A model generated the notes under the pieces. That model searched no databases, was not told the origin of the DNA, and saw only the letters and a list, made by a program, of their open reading frames with translations. 64,000 bases of DNA from Dyella choica (lineage in GTDB: Bacteria; Pseudomonadota; Gammaproteobacteria; Xanthomonadales; Rhodanobacteraceae). A program made the translations under genes and the position numbers. Numbering within the stretch: position 1 is the first letter of the stretch; every line of letters starts with the position of its first letter. The stretch lies in the NCBI RefSeq assembly GCF_003977665.1, contig NZ_RYYV01000017.1, positions 35,607-99,606 of the forward strand, given 5' to 3'. This document shows positions 26,580-36,110 of this stretch, piece after piece.

Positions 26580-28229
26580 GTGAACCCCAACGCTGACGCA
26601 CTCGCCGGAAGGCCCGCTCCTTCATCCATGCTGGTGGACGTGCCCAAGCTGCTGCAGGCCTATGCAGCACTGCGCCCGGACCCTTCCGAACCGACCCAGC
26701 GCGTGAGCTTTGGCACCTCCGGCCATCGCGGCTCTTCGTTCGACTCGAGTTTCAACGAATGGCACGTGCTAGCCATCACCCAGGCGATTTGCGATTACCG
26801 CCACCAGCAGCACATCACCGGCCCTTTGTTCATCGGTATCGATACGCACGCGCTGTCCCAGCCTGCGTTCGAAAGCGCACTTGAGGTGCTGGTCGCCAAC
26901 GAGGTGGCGGTAGCCATTTCGGCCGGCGCTGAATACACGCCCACGCCCGCCGTGTCGCACGCCATCCTCACCTACAATCGCAATCGCCTCGAGGGATGGG
27001 CCGACGGCATTGTCGTCACCCCATCGCACAACCCGCCCGCCGATGGCGGTTTCAAGTACAACCCGCCCAATGGCGGTCCGGCCGAAACCGAAGTCACCAG
27101 CTGGATCCAGCAACGCGCCAATGGCTTGCTCGAAAGCCGGCTCGATGGCGTGAAGCGGATGAGCTACCCGCAAGCGCGGCGCTCCAGCCTGGTGCGGGAA
27201 TACGATTTCCTCGGGCATTACGTCGATGACCTGAAAAACATCATCGACTTCGATGTGATCCGCGGCTCGGGCGTGCGCATGGCGGTCGATCCGCTCGGCG
27301 GTGCGGGCGTGCATTACTGGCAACCCATTGCGCAGCGTTACGGCATCGACCTGAGCATCGTAAGCGACTCGGTCGATGCCACGTTCCGCTTCATGAGCGT
27401 GGATTGGGACGGCAAGATCCGCATGGATCCTTCCTCACCCTACGCGATGCAGCGGCTGATCGGCCTGAAGGATCGCTACGACGTGGCTTTCGCCTGTGAT
27501 ACCGATCACGACCGGCACGGCATTGTCTCGCGCAGTGCCGGCCTGATGCCATCGAATCATTACCTGTCGGTGATGGTGGATTATCTGTTCCGCCATCGCC
27601 CGCAATGGACCGACCAGGCCAGCGTCGGCAAGACGGTGGTGAGCAGTTCGCTGATCGATCGGGTGGCCAGGCGTTTGGGGCGCAGGCTGTACGAAGTGCC
27701 AGTGGGTTTCAAATGGTTCGCCGAGGGCCTCTTCAAAGGCGTGCTGGGTTTCGGCTGCGAAGAAAGCGCGGGCGCTTCCATGCTGCGCCACGACGGCAAG
27801 GTGTGGACCACCGACAAGGATGGCATCGTGCCGGCGCTGCTCGCCGCGGAAATGACTGCGAGCCTGGGTAAGGATCCTGGCGAACTGTACGCCGATCTGA
27901 CCAGTGCCTTGGGCAGGCCCTATTCCAGCCGCGTGGATGCAGCCGCGAGTGCTCAGCAGAAGGCCAGGCTCGCCAAGCTCTCGCCGCAGCAGTTGCAGAG
28001 CAAGGAACTGGCCGGCGAGAAAATCGTCGAAGTGCTCGATCGAGCACCTGGCAATAACGCGCCGATCGGCGGCATCAAGGTTGTGGCGGAAAACGGCTGG
28101 TTCGCCGCGCGTCCCTCGGGCACCGAGGAAATCTACAAGATCTACGGCGAAAGCTTCCGCAGCGAGGAACACCTGCAGGCGATCCTGCAGGAGGCGCAGG
28201 GCATCGTGGATGCGGCGCTGGCCAGCTGA
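26580..28229 (+). CDS. pgm: Phosphoglucomutase (alpha-D-glucose phosphate-specific)
   Basis: 549 residues from GTG 26580 (GAGGA about 11 nt upstream), matching the usual length of E. coli-type Pgm (546). RVSFGTSGHRGSS at residues 42-54 is the N-terminal signature. The phosphoserine is S149 in IVVTPSHNPPADGG. The metal loop is DTDHDRHG, and the sugar/phosphate-binding segments GCEESAGAS and ARPSGTEEIYKIY follow. It interconverts glucose 1-phosphate and glucose 6-phosphate, feeding UDP-glucose for glucans and envelope polysaccharides. It is a fitting neighbour for the lost glucan synthase. Confidence 0.95.
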   Translation: MNPNADALAGRPAPSSMLVDVPKLLQAYAALRPDPSEPTQRVSFGTSGHRGSSFDSSFNEWHVLAITQAICDYRHQQHITGPLFIGIDTHALSQPAFESALEVLVANEVAVAISAGAEYTPTPAVSHAILTYNRNRLEGWADGIVVTPSHNPPADGGFKYNPPNGGPAETEVTSWIQQRANGLLESRLDGVKRMSYPQARRSSLVREYDFLGHYVDDLKNIIDFDVIRGSGVRMAVDPLGGAGVHYWQPIAQRYGIDLSIVSDSVDATFRFMSVDWDGKIRMDPSSPYAMQRLIGLKDRYDVAFACDTDHDRHGIVSRSAGLMPSNHYLSVMVDYLFRHRPQWTDQASVGKTVVSSSLIDRVARRLGRRLYEVPVGFKWFAEGLFKGVLGFGCEESAGASMLRHDGKVWTTDKDGIVPALLAAEMTASLGKDPGELYADLTSALGRPYSSRVDAAASAQQKARLAKLSPQQLQSKELAGEKIVEVLDRAPGNNAPIGGIKVVAENGWFAARPSGTEEIYKIYGESFRSEEHLQAILQEAQGIVDAALAS

Positions 28230-28376
28230 GAGGGGCTTTGCTGTCATGGGTCGCCAGCCAGGCCAGCGCCTGGGGCTGGACATCGTTGTCATTTCGTCGA
28301 CACAATTGCATTGCTGCGGACGGGCCTGCGCTAGGCTCGCCTTCCTATGTTGCCCGGCAATGCGCGAGGGGATGCC

Positions 28377-29399
28377 ATGGCGAATGTCGAGTTGAGGCCG
28401 GTGGTGCACGTAGACAACGAATGGCGCCGATGGATTGCTGAGAACCTGTTGCTGGAGGGGGCGCCGCAGAGCATTTACGAACAAATGCTGCGCGCCGGCA
28501 TAGCGCATGAGGAGGCCGTGCAGGAACTGCAGCAGGCCATCGCCAGTCCCTACCTGGCCGGCGCACAGCGCTTGCGCAATCGCTTGGCGAAACACGATTG
28601 GTTGCTGGAGACGCAGCGCCGCATGAACCGCCTGCGCTCGGCGGAAGTGCCGCGTCGGCATCAGCTCTCGCGCGAGGAATTCCTGGAGGGGTACTACACC
28701 GCCGGCCGCCCGGTGATCATCACCGGCAGGATGGAAGACTGGCCGGCGAGAACGAAGTGGGGCCTTGATTATTTCAAGCAGCGCTGCGGCGACCGCGAAG
28801 TGGAAATCCAGTTTGGCCGCGATGCGGATGCGCAATACGAACTGCGCAAGACGGCCCATCGCAAGACGATGCTGTTCGGCGATTACGTAGAGATGGTGCG
28901 CAACGCCGAGCGCAGCAACGACTTCTACATGACGGCCTATAACGAAGGAAAGAACCGCGCCGCGCTGGACGAGCTATGGCAGGACATCGTGCAGATTCCT
29001 GAGTATTTGAGCCATCAGGGCGCCACCCAGGGGTTCCTGTGGTTCGGCCCAGCCGGCACCATCACCCCGTTCCACCACGATCTCACCAACAATTTCATGG
29101 CGCAGGTGCTCGGCCGCAAACGCATCTTGCTGATGCCGGCCTGCGAGATCGCGCACGTCTACAACCATGAGCATTGCTTTACGCACGTGGATGGCAAGCA
29201 GATCGATCTGCAGCGCTATCCGGACATGGCCGGAGTGCAGGTGCTTTCCTGCACGCTGCAGCCCGGTGAAGTGCTGTTCCTGCCGGTGGGCTGCTGGCAT
29301 TTCGTGGAGGGGCTGGATATCTCGGTGACGGTGTCGTTCACCAATTTCCTGTGGGACAATGACTTCACCGCGGAGTATCCGCAGCAACAGCTGTTCTAG
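28377..29399 (+). CDS. JmjC/cupin-like Fe(II)/2-oxoglutarate-dependent oxygenase
   Basis: 340 residues from ATG 28377 (GAGGGG 5 nt upstream). The N-terminal roughly 100 residues are helical. A cupin_8/JmjC core follows: [20 protein letters not shown], then [21 protein letters not shown] with the Fe ligands H233/H234-x-D235, and the distal His in [13 protein letters not shown] (H308). [10 protein letters not shown] is the strand that carries the 2-oxoglutarate-contacting Lys/Arg in relatives. Bacterial members hydroxylate proteins or small molecules; no substrate can be assigned. It is monocistronic. Confidence 0.85.
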   Translation: MANVELRPVVHVDNEWRRWIAENLLLEGAPQSIYEQMLRAGIAHEEAVQELQQAIASPYLAGAQRLRNRLAKHDWLLETQRRMNRLRSAEVPRRHQLSREEFLEGYYTAGRPVIITGRMEDWPARTKWGLDYFKQRCGDREVEIQFGRDADAQYELRKTAHRKTMLFGDYVEMVRNAERSNDFYMTAYNEGKNRAALDELWQDIVQIPEYLSHQGATQGFLWFGPAGTITPFHHDLTNNFMAQVLGRKRILLMPACEIAHVYNHEHCFTHVDGKQIDLQRYPDMAGVQVLSCTLQPGEVLFLPVGCWHFVEGLDISVTVSFTNFLWDNDFTAEYPQQQLF

Positions 29400-29491
29400 C
29401 GCAGGCTGGGCTTCGCGCCCCCGCCCGCATTCGCTACTGGCATTGCCGGCACGCATCCCCACATTGGGAGCCTGATTCCCGAGGCCTCCGC

Positions 29492-30478
29492 ATGATCCCG
29501 TTTTCCGTACTCGACCTTGCCCCCGTCACCGAAGGCAGCACGCCGGCGCAAGCCTTCGCCAATACACTGGACCTCGCACGCTGGGCCGAACAACTCGGCT
29601 ATACGCGCTACTGGCTGGCCGAGCACCACAACATGCCGGGCATCGCCAGCGCGGCCACTGCGGTGCTGATCGGCCACGTCGCCGGCGGAACTGTGCAGAT
29701 CAGGGTAGGAGCGGGCGGAATCATGCTGCCCAATCACGCCCCCCTGCAGGTGGCCGAACAATTCGGCACGCTCGCTTCGCTGTATCCGGGGCGTATCGAC
29801 CTGGGATTGGGACGCGCACCCGGCACGGACCAGGCCACGGCGCGTGCACTGCGCCGGTATTACGAAGCTGCGGAGACCTTTCCGAAGGACGTGCAGGAAC
29901 TGCTCGCTTACTTCGAGCCAGATACGCCTGGCCAAGCCGTGCGCGCCGTACCTGGAGCGGGCATCGACATGCCGGTGTGGCTGCTGGGATCGAGTCTCTT
30001 CAGCGCTCAGCTGGCCGCTGAACTCGGCCTGCCGTTTGCGTTCGCCTCGCATTTCGCGCCGGATGCGATGGACGAGGCACTGATGCTTTATCGGCGCGGC
30101 TTCAAACCTTCAGGGCGTCTGGCCACGCCGTACGCCATGCTCAGCGTGAACGTGGTGGCCAGCGAGACGGACGCCGAGGCAAGGCGCCTGTTCACCACGC
30201 AGCAGCAAAGTTTCGTCAACCTGCGACGCGGACGTCCGGGCCTGATCCCTCCTCCCATCGACGATATCGAAGCGTATTGGACACCCACCGAGAAACTCAT
30301 GGTGGAGCGTGCCCTGGCGTGTGCAGTGGTGGGAGCACCGGCGAGCGTGCGCGAAGGGCTGGCTGCGTTCATCGAACGCCATCGTCCGGATGAGCTGATG
30401 ATCACGACGAATGTTTTCGATCACGACGCGCGCAAGCGCTCGTTCGAGCTGGCGATGCAGGCGCATGAGGCGCTGTAG
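29492..30478 (+). CDS. LLM-class flavin-dependent oxidoreductase (luciferase-like monooxygenase)
   Basis: 328 residues, beginning [20 protein letters not shown], the typical start of the YhbW-like subgroup. [18 protein letters not shown] and [20 protein letters not shown] are the conserved luciferase-fold signature blocks, followed by [15 protein letters not shown]. The fold is a TIM barrel binding reduced FMN. Substrates of this subgroup are mostly unknown. There is no signal peptide. A 92-bp gap precedes it; no partner gene is obvious, and the next gene is convergent. Confidence 0.9.
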   Translation: MIPFSVLDLAPVTEGSTPAQAFANTLDLARWAEQLGYTRYWLAEHHNMPGIASAATAVLIGHVAGGTVQIRVGAGGIMLPNHAPLQVAEQFGTLASLYPGRIDLGLGRAPGTDQATARALRRYYEAAETFPKDVQELLAYFEPDTPGQAVRAVPGAGIDMPVWLLGSSLFSAQLAAELGLPFAFASHFAPDAMDEALMLYRRGFKPSGRLATPYAMLSVNVVASETDAEARRLFTTQQQSFVNLRRGRPGLIPPPIDDIEAYWTPTEKLMVERALACAVVGAPASVREGLAAFIERHRPDELMITTNVFDHDARKRSFELAMQAHEAL

Positions 30479-30515
30479 GTTCCGCGGGCCGTCATTCGCG
30501 GCCCCCTGCGCGTGA

Positions 30516-31916
30516 TCAATGACTGATGTGCTCCAGCGCCACGCCCTTGGTCGACGGCCCGAACACTCCAATGGCGACAATGCCCACCAGCATTGCTATC
30601 GCGATGAACGTGGCCACGGCGAGAACGCCGCCGAGGTCGAGGAAGTAGCCGATGCCCAGGCCCGCGAAAGCCGCGGCAAGGCGGCTCCACGAATAGACGA
30701 AGCCTACGGCGCGGGCGCGAATACGGGTGGGAAACAGCTCGGCCTGATAGTTGTGATAAGCGTAAGACATGATATTGGCCGCCAGCGTGAACACCACGCC
30801 GAGCGCGATCAGCACCGCTGGCGAGTTGACGTGCGCGAACTCGAGCATCGACAGTCCCATCACGACCAGGCCGAGCACGATCTGGGTCTTTCTTTCGAAA
30901 TGGTCGGCGAAGACGGTTCCCAGCAGCGGGCCGAGCGGGTTGGCGATAGCGATGATGAAGGAATATTCCAGGCTGTGCGTGACCGTGATACCGCGCGCGA
31001 TCAGCAAGGTCGGCACCCACGCTGCAAAGCCGTAGAAGCCGATCACCTGCGCCAGGTTGAATACCGATAGCATCAGCGTGCGTGGCCAGTAGCGCTGCGA
31101 GAATATTTCCACGAAGCGAGCTTCACCGTCGTCTTGCACCGGTTCGACATGCGGCGTCGGCAGCGTCGTGCTGGTTTCAGCCTCGACCCGGCGTTCGATC
31201 TCGACGGTAATCGCTTTGGCCTCCTGGACGCGTCCTTGCAACGCCAGCCAACGGGGGCTTTCGGGCACGCGCTGCACGAGCAACCAGGCCACGACCGCAC
31301 CGGCCGAGCCAATTAGCACGACCCAGCGCCAGCCATCCAGCCCGAACGGCACGGTGGGCACCAGCACCCAGGCGAGCAGCGCCACCGCCGGCACGACGCA
31401 AAACGATACGAACTGGTTGATCGAGAAAGCGCGCCCGCGCAGTGATGCTGGCGTGAGTTCGCAGATATAGGCGTCGATGGTGACCAGTTGCACGCCGAAG
31501 CCGACGCCCGCGATGAAACGCCAGAGGTTGAGCATTTCCCCCGTGTGCTGGAACGCCATGATGAGGGTGCTGCATGCGTACCAGAGCAGCGAGCCGGTGA
31601 ATACCGGGCGGCGGCCATGGCGGTCGGCAAGCTGGCCGAACAGCACGACGCCCACCCAAAGACCGGCAAAGGTGCTGAACACAAAGCTGCCGAATCCCGC
31701 CACCTTGATGCCGGCGAGGCTGGCGAAAACGCCTAGCGAGGAAGGCGTGAACAGCCCGGACTTGGTCATGCCGGGTGCGACGTAGCCGGTGAAGAACAGG
31801 TCGTAGAACTCGAACAGTCCGCCGAGCGAAAGCAGCACGATGATTTTCCATAGCGCGCGCGATGAGGGCAGTCGATCGAGGCGGGCGGCGATCTTGGCGG
31901 ATTCGGTTTCAGACAT
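30516..31916 (-). CDS. MFS transporter (sugar/aromatic-acid symporter type)
   Basis: 466 residues with twelve predicted membrane helices split by a charged central loop (residues about 215-265). The MFS loop 2-3 signature is present as GQLADRHGRRPVFTGSLLWY. FEFYDLFFTGYVAPG in the first helix resembles the metabolite:H+ symporter and sugar porter subfamilies (AaeE/ShiA/NanT-like). The second half carries FADHFERKTQ, a degenerate repeat of the same motif. Likely an inner-membrane proton-coupled importer of an organic anion; the substrate is unassigned. A 318-bp gap upstream contains one REP-like copy and the marR promoter region. Confidence 0.88.
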   Translation of the reverse strand: MSETESAKIAARLDRLPSSRALWKIIVLLSLGGLFEFYDLFFTGYVAPGMTKSGLFTPSSLGVFASLAGIKVAGFGSFVFSTFAGLWVGVVLFGQLADRHGRRPVFTGSLLWYACSTLIMAFQHTGEMLNLWRFIAGVGFGVQLVTIDAYICELTPASLRGRAFSINQFVSFCVVPAVALLAWVLVPTVPFGLDGWRWVVLIGSAGAVVAWLLVQRVPESPRWLALQGRVQEAKAITVEIERRVEAETSTTLPTPHVEPVQDDGEARFVEIFSQRYWPRTLMLSVFNLAQVIGFYGFAAWVPTLLIARGITVTHSLEYSFIIAIANPLGPLLGTVFADHFERKTQIVLGLVVMGLSMLEFAHVNSPAVLIALGVVFTLAANIMSYAYHNYQAELFPTRIRARAVGFVYSWSRLAAAFAGLGIGYFLDLGGVLAVATFIAIAMLVGIVAIGVFGPSTKGVALEHISH

Positions 31917-32028
31917 CGTTGCTTGGACTTGTGAGTGGGAGTTTCGGATTGAAAGCCATCGGGCGGAAGTTCAAGCCACTAGGGTTGTTCTGATCTCCTC
32001 CACGTAACCGTATGTGCGTCTGGCAAAG

Positions 32029-32098
32029 CGTAGGCTGGGATGGCAATCCCAGCACCAGAATGCCGCATGCGAAGCTGGGATTATCATCCCAGCCTACG
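32029..32098. repeat. REP-like palindrome (GTAGG/CCTAC family), near-consensus copy
   Basis: CGTAGGCTGGGATGGCAATC on the left and GCTGGGATTATCATCCCAGC then CTACG on the right. Left and right hairpins share complementary outer ends. It sits between the divergent MFS and marR genes. Confidence 0.75.
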
Positions 32099-32188
32099 CT
32101 TGCCGATCTGCCTTGTGCCGCGCGCGGCAGGCTGCAAAGGCCCGCTAGGCGGGTTTTGTGCGGTTCTCTTTACATCTAAATAGTACAT

Positions 32189-32205
32189 TTATATATTATA
32201 TATAA
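32189..32205. promoter_or_regulatory. 17-bp perfect palindrome, candidate MarR operator
   Basis: TTATATAT-T-ATATATAA is perfectly symmetrical and lies 30 bp upstream of the marR start, inside an extremely AT-rich stretch (32172-32216) that contrasts sharply with its GC-rich surroundings. MarR-family regulators usually bind such palindromes over their own promoters. The stretch can also hold a -10 element; I cannot fix the transcription start. Confidence 0.6.
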
Positions 32206-32234
32206 CTGTAATATTAACCCGGGAGCTGCCAGCC

Positions 32235-32726
32235 ATGGCCGACTTCGCCCTCACCGAACAGCGCCTTGCCGTCACCTGCCGGCGCTATCCCGATTTTCCG
32301 CGCCGCCTCGCCACCCTGGTGCGACTGATCAAGCACATCCACAAGCAACTGCACGACGAGGCGAACCTCGCGCTCAAGCCCTATGGCATCAATCATCCGG
32401 AATACAACCTGCTGATGATGTTGTATGGTTCAGCCAACGGTACGATGTCGCCATCGGAGCTGGCGGACGCGGCGGGCGAGAAATCCGCCAACATCACCCG
32501 CTTGACCAACGAGCTGTGTGACAAAGGCTTGATCGACCGCAGCGGCAGCGCCGATGATCGTCGCAAGATCGAACTTAGCTTGACGCCGCAAGGGGAGGCG
32601 CTGCTCAAGAATCTTCTTCCGGACATCTGTGCGTTGCTGGCGAGGCAGGGGCATCACCTCACGGTTTCCGAGCAGGTTCAGCTCGAAAAGCTGTTGAAGA
32701 AGTTTCTGGGTGGATTGGCAGACTGA
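32235..32726 (+). CDS. MarR-family transcriptional regulator of the efflux operon
   Basis: 163 residues from ATG 32235 (GGGAG at 32221-32225). A winged helix-turn-helix is visible: INHPEYNLLMMLYG, SPSELADAAGEKSANITRLTNEL as the recognition region, then KGLIDRSGSADDRRKIELSLTPQG with the wing's conserved D-x-R. Flanking helices form the usual dimer interface. It is the first gene of a five-gene efflux operon (12 bp to the FUSC gene) and probably represses it until a phenolic ligand binds. The operator candidate is the palindrome at 32189-32205. Confidence 0.9.
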   Translation: MADFALTEQRLAVTCRRYPDFPRRLATLVRLIKHIHKQLHDEANLALKPYGINHPEYNLLMMLYGSANGTMSPSELADAAGEKSANITRLTNELCDKGLIDRSGSADDRRKIELSLTPQGEALLKNLLPDICALLARQGHHLTVSEQVQLEKLLKKFLGGLAD

Positions 32727-32738
32727 GCAGAGGCCGTC

Positions 32739-34865
32739 ATGTCCGCAACAGATGTCCAGCCAGCGACGCCCGGCACGCGCGAGATCCTCGTGGCGACCCT
32801 GCGCGAAGAGACCATCACCTGGCTGTTCGTGGTCAAGTCGCTGCTGGCCTTCTACGTCACCGGCTGGCTGGCCATGCGCCTGGCGCTGCCGCAGCCCGGC
32901 ACGGCGATGCTCACCACCGTCATCGTCGCCAACCGTCAGACCGGCATGGTGCTGGCCAAGAGCTTCTACCGCGCCATCGGCACCCTGGTCGGTGCACTGG
33001 CGGGCTTTCTGATCGTGGCCTTGTTTCCGCAGCAGCGTGTGTTGTTCCTCTGCGCGCTGTCGCTTTGGGTTGGCATGTGCGCCGGCGGCGCTGCGCTGTA
33101 CCGCAATTTCAAGGCCTATGCATTCGTATTGGCTGGCTATACGGCGGCGATCGTGGCGCTGCCGGTGATCAACGACCCGCTGGAGGTGTTCAATTCAGCC
33201 GTTTGGCGCCTGAGTGAAGTACTGCTGGGCCTGGCCGTGTCGGCCGCAGTGAGCGACCTGGTGTTTCCCAGCCGCATCCGCGACGATCTGCGCCGCCTTT
33301 GCCGCGCCCAGTTCGCCAACTTCATCGATTTCGTGCAGCGCGTGATGTGCGGCAAGGTGGCGCGTGCAGACATCGAGAATGCGCATCTGCGTTTCGTCCG
33401 CGACGCGGTTACGGTGGAGGACCTGCGCAGCTCGGTGATCTTCGAGGATCCGGAGGCGCGCGCGCGCAGTGGCCACATGCTGCTGTTCAACCAGCGGTTC
33501 ATGGCGACCTCCACCACGCTGCAGACCCTGCACCACCTGATCAACCGACTCAAGCGCAAGGGGCACGAAGCCGCCGCGAACGCATTGATTGAGTTATACC
33601 GTCCACTGGCCGGTGCGCTCGATGCGCCGATCGAAGCGGGTGGCTCGGCACGGGTACTGTTACCGCGGCTCGATGGCGCACGGCATGCAATCAAGCAACG
33701 CAAGGCGACCCTGCGCGCGCAAATGAACTCCGCCTACGACATGCTCGATTTCGACACCGGTGCCGCGCTGGTCGATCGCTTCGCCGATGAACTCTATGCC
33801 TACGTCGAAACGGCATCGGCGTTGCAGGCGCCCAAGCTCTTCGGCACGGCCGGGGAGCGCGTGCGCTTCGAGCGCAGCAATGATTTTCTCGGCGCCGGCC
33901 TGACGATGCTGCGCACTGCGCTCACCATGGGCGTCTTGAGCCTGTTCTGGATCATTTCGGCCTGGCCATCCGGTGCGTCGACGATGTTGCTGGCGACGGT
34001 ATTTGCCGGCCTGTTTGCCGCCACACCCAATCCGTCGCAGTGGGTGCATCACACCTCTGTGGGCTTTTTTTTCGGTATCTGCGCAAGCTTTCTCTGCCAG
34101 TTTTTCGTGCTGCCGCTGATGGATGGTTTCGGGTTACTGGTGGCCGGCTCCGCGCCGTTCCTGATGATCGGCATGGCGATGATGGCGTGGCCTGTCACGG
34201 CCCGCGCCGGGGTCGGCTACTGCATGGGTTTTACCTTGACCCTCGCTGCTCGCAACGAGATGAATTACGACGTGGTGTTCTTCTGGAACGACACGCTGGC
34301 CCAGCTCGCCGGGCTGGCCGCCGCGGGACTGGCTTTCGCGCTCGTGCCGCCGGCCATCGGCAGCCTGTGGCTGCGCCGCCGCCAGCTGGAGCGCTTGCGC
34401 CGCCAGGTCCGCCTTGCGGCCAGCGCGCCATTGCCCGGCCTGCATGCGCGCTTCGAGAGCGTCAACCATGACCTGTTCGGCCAGATCGTGGCGCAGACCG
34501 AGCGCGGCAGCGAGGCTTCGCGCAGCCTGGTGGCCTGGACACTGTCTGTGCACGAAGTCGGGCGCACCTTGCTTGAGCTGCGCAATGACATGGCCGGCAG
34601 GCCACTACCAGAGGAAGTGCGCGAAGCGATCGAACGCTGCATCGATGCGATCGCGCAGCTTTACGAAGATCCCGATACGGCCACTTACACGCAGGCGCGC
34701 GATGCGCTCGCCGCCGCCATGGCGATGATCGAAGGCGACGAAGCCATGTCACCGCTGCTCAATCACTTGCACGTGCTGCGCCTGGCCATGCTGGACGAAC
34801 AATCCGTGCTCGCCTCCTACATGCAAGATCAGCCCAGCTCACAAGGAGTCGCCCATGCCACGTGA
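32739..34865 (+). CDS. FUSC/AaeB-family aromatic-acid efflux membrane protein
   Basis: 708 residues. It has two membrane blocks of about five or six helices each (residues 28-165 and about 385-540) separated by long cytoplasmic segments, the AaeB/FUSC layout. ANRQTGMVLAKSFYRAIGTLVG is the conserved N-terminal block, and FAATPNPSQWVHHTSVGFFFG occurs in the second half. Together with the next two genes it should form a pump for hydroxylated aromatic carboxylates, as in E. coli AaeAB. Its last codons overlap the start of the DUF1656 gene by 11 bp. Confidence 0.9.
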   Translation: MSATDVQPATPGTREILVATLREETITWLFVVKSLLAFYVTGWLAMRLALPQPGTAMLTTVIVANRQTGMVLAKSFYRAIGTLVGALAGFLIVALFPQQRVLFLCALSLWVGMCAGGAALYRNFKAYAFVLAGYTAAIVALPVINDPLEVFNSAVWRLSEVLLGLAVSAAVSDLVFPSRIRDDLRRLCRAQFANFIDFVQRVMCGKVARADIENAHLRFVRDAVTVEDLRSSVIFEDPEARARSGHMLLFNQRFMATSTTLQTLHHLINRLKRKGHEAAANALIELYRPLAGALDAPIEAGGSARVLLPRLDGARHAIKQRKATLRAQMNSAYDMLDFDTGAALVDRFADELYAYVETASALQAPKLFGTAGERVRFERSNDFLGAGLTMLRTALTMGVLSLFWIISAWPSGASTMLLATVFAGLFAATPNPSQWVHHTSVGFFFGICASFLCQFFVLPLMDGFGLLVAGSAPFLMIGMAMMAWPVTARAGVGYCMGFTLTLAARNEMNYDVVFFWNDTLAQLAGLAAAGLAFALVPPAIGSLWLRRRQLERLRRQVRLAASAPLPGLHARFESVNHDLFGQIVAQTERGSEASRSLVAWTLSVHEVGRTLLELRNDMAGRPLPEEVREAIERCIDAIAQLYEDPDTATYTQARDALAAAMAMIEGDEAMSPLLNHLHVLRLAMLDEQSVLASYMQDQPSSQGVAHAT

Positions 34866-35052
34866 AATCGCCATCGGCGGCGCGCTGGTTCCCGGACTGC
34901 TGCTGTGGTTCCTGCTTGCCGTCGCGCTATTGCTGCTGTTCGACTGGGTGGTCGGCCGTTACGGCCTGTACCGCTACGTGTGGCATCCGGCGCTGCTGCG
35001 CCTGGCTTTTTTCGTATGCATTTTCGGCGGTCTGGCCTGGTTGACCCTCTGA
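34855..35052 (+). CDS. DUF1656 small membrane protein (AaeX-like)
   Basis: 65 residues with two hydrophobic helices (LVPGLLLWFLLAVALLLLFD and LRLAFFVCIFGGLAWLTL) joined by a short loop containing GRYGLYRYVWHPAL, the DUF1656 signature. It overlaps the end of the FUSC gene and precedes the membrane-fusion gene, the normal aaeX position in such operons. The exact contribution to transport is unknown. Confidence 0.9.
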   Translation: MPREIAIGGALVPGLLLWFLLAVALLLLFDWVVGRYGLYRYVWHPALLRLAFFVCIFGGLAWLTL

Positions 35053-35080
35053 GCGACGCAAGGCGTTCACCTATACCTCT

Positions 35081-36103
35081 ATGAAAAACACTCTCTACCT
35101 CCGCATCGCCATCACTGCCGTCATCGTGCTGATAGCCGCGCTCATCGGCCACAGCATGTGGCGGCATTACATGTATTCGCCCTGGACGCGTGACGGGCGT
35201 ATTCGCGCCAACGTCGTGCGCATCGCGCCGGATGTGTCCGGACTGGTCACGGCAGTGAACGTGGTCGACAACCAGCAGGTGAAGAAGGGCGACGTGCTGT
35301 TCGTGATCGACCGCGCCCGTTACGAAGACGCCGTGGAGCAGGCCAAGGCCAATCTCGCCGCGGCGCAAGCCTCGGTGGCGGCAGCGCAGGCGAACATCGA
35401 TGCCGCCAAGGCCGGCACCACGCAGAGCAAAGCGAACTTCACCATGTATGAAGCCCAGTCCAAGCGCAGGCAGGGCCTGCGGGATGTGGTATCCAACGAG
35501 GACATTGCCAATGCCGGCGCTACCGCGGAGGCTGCGCGCGCCACCTGGGACAAGGCGCGGGCGGGCATCGAGCAGGCGATCGCCGCGCAGCAGCAGGCAC
35601 TGGCCGCAGTGAAGCAGGCGCAGGCGGCATTGGCAACGGCGGAACTCAACTTGCAGCGCACCGAGGTGCGTGCACCCGTGGATGGCTATGTCACCAACCT
35701 GCTGGTGCGCATGGGCGATTACGCTAGCGCCGCTGCACCACGGCTGGCATTGATCGACAGCCATTCATTCTGGGTGGATGGCTATTTCGAAGAAACCAAG
35801 CTGCCGCATCTGCGCGAGGGCGATCCGGTCGATATTCGTTTGATGAGCGGCGGCGTGCATTTGCACGGCACAGTCGAGGGTGTTGCGCGGGGCATAGCAG
35901 GAGCCGTCGACCCCACCGGCAACGACCTGCTCGCCAACATCAATCCCACGTTCAACTGGGTGCGACTGGCGCAACGCGTGCCGGTGCGCGTGCGCATCGA
36001 TACCGAGCACATGCCTGCCGGCACGGTGCTGGTGGCGGGACAGACCGCCACGCTGATCGTGCAACCCGGCGGTCGCGGCGATGCGATGGCCCAATCACGG
36101 TGA
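35081..36103 (+). CDS. HlyD/AaeA-type membrane-fusion (periplasmic adaptor) protein
   Basis: 340 residues. An uncleaved N-terminal anchor (IAITAVIVLIAALIGHSMW) precedes YSPWTRDGRIRANVVRIAPDVSG, the first half of the lipoyl domain. A long Ala/Gln-rich alpha-hairpin coiled coil occupies residues about 85-200 (ANLAAAQASVAAAQANIDAA and later repeats). The second lipoyl half LQRTEVRAPVDGYVTNL follows, then beta-barrel segments. It bridges the FUSC pump and the outer-membrane factor encoded next. Confidence 0.93.
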   Translation: MKNTLYLRIAITAVIVLIAALIGHSMWRHYMYSPWTRDGRIRANVVRIAPDVSGLVTAVNVVDNQQVKKGDVLFVIDRARYEDAVEQAKANLAAAQASVAAAQANIDAAKAGTTQSKANFTMYEAQSKRRQGLRDVVSNEDIANAGATAEAARATWDKARAGIEQAIAAQQQALAAVKQAQAALATAELNLQRTEVRAPVDGYVTNLLVRMGDYASAAAPRLALIDSHSFWVDGYFEETKLPHLREGDPVDIRLMSGGVHLHGTVEGVARGIAGAVDPTGNDLLANINPTFNWVRLAQRVPVRVRIDTEHMPAGTVLVAGQTATLIVQPGGRGDAMAQSR

Positions 36104-36110
36104 CGCCATC

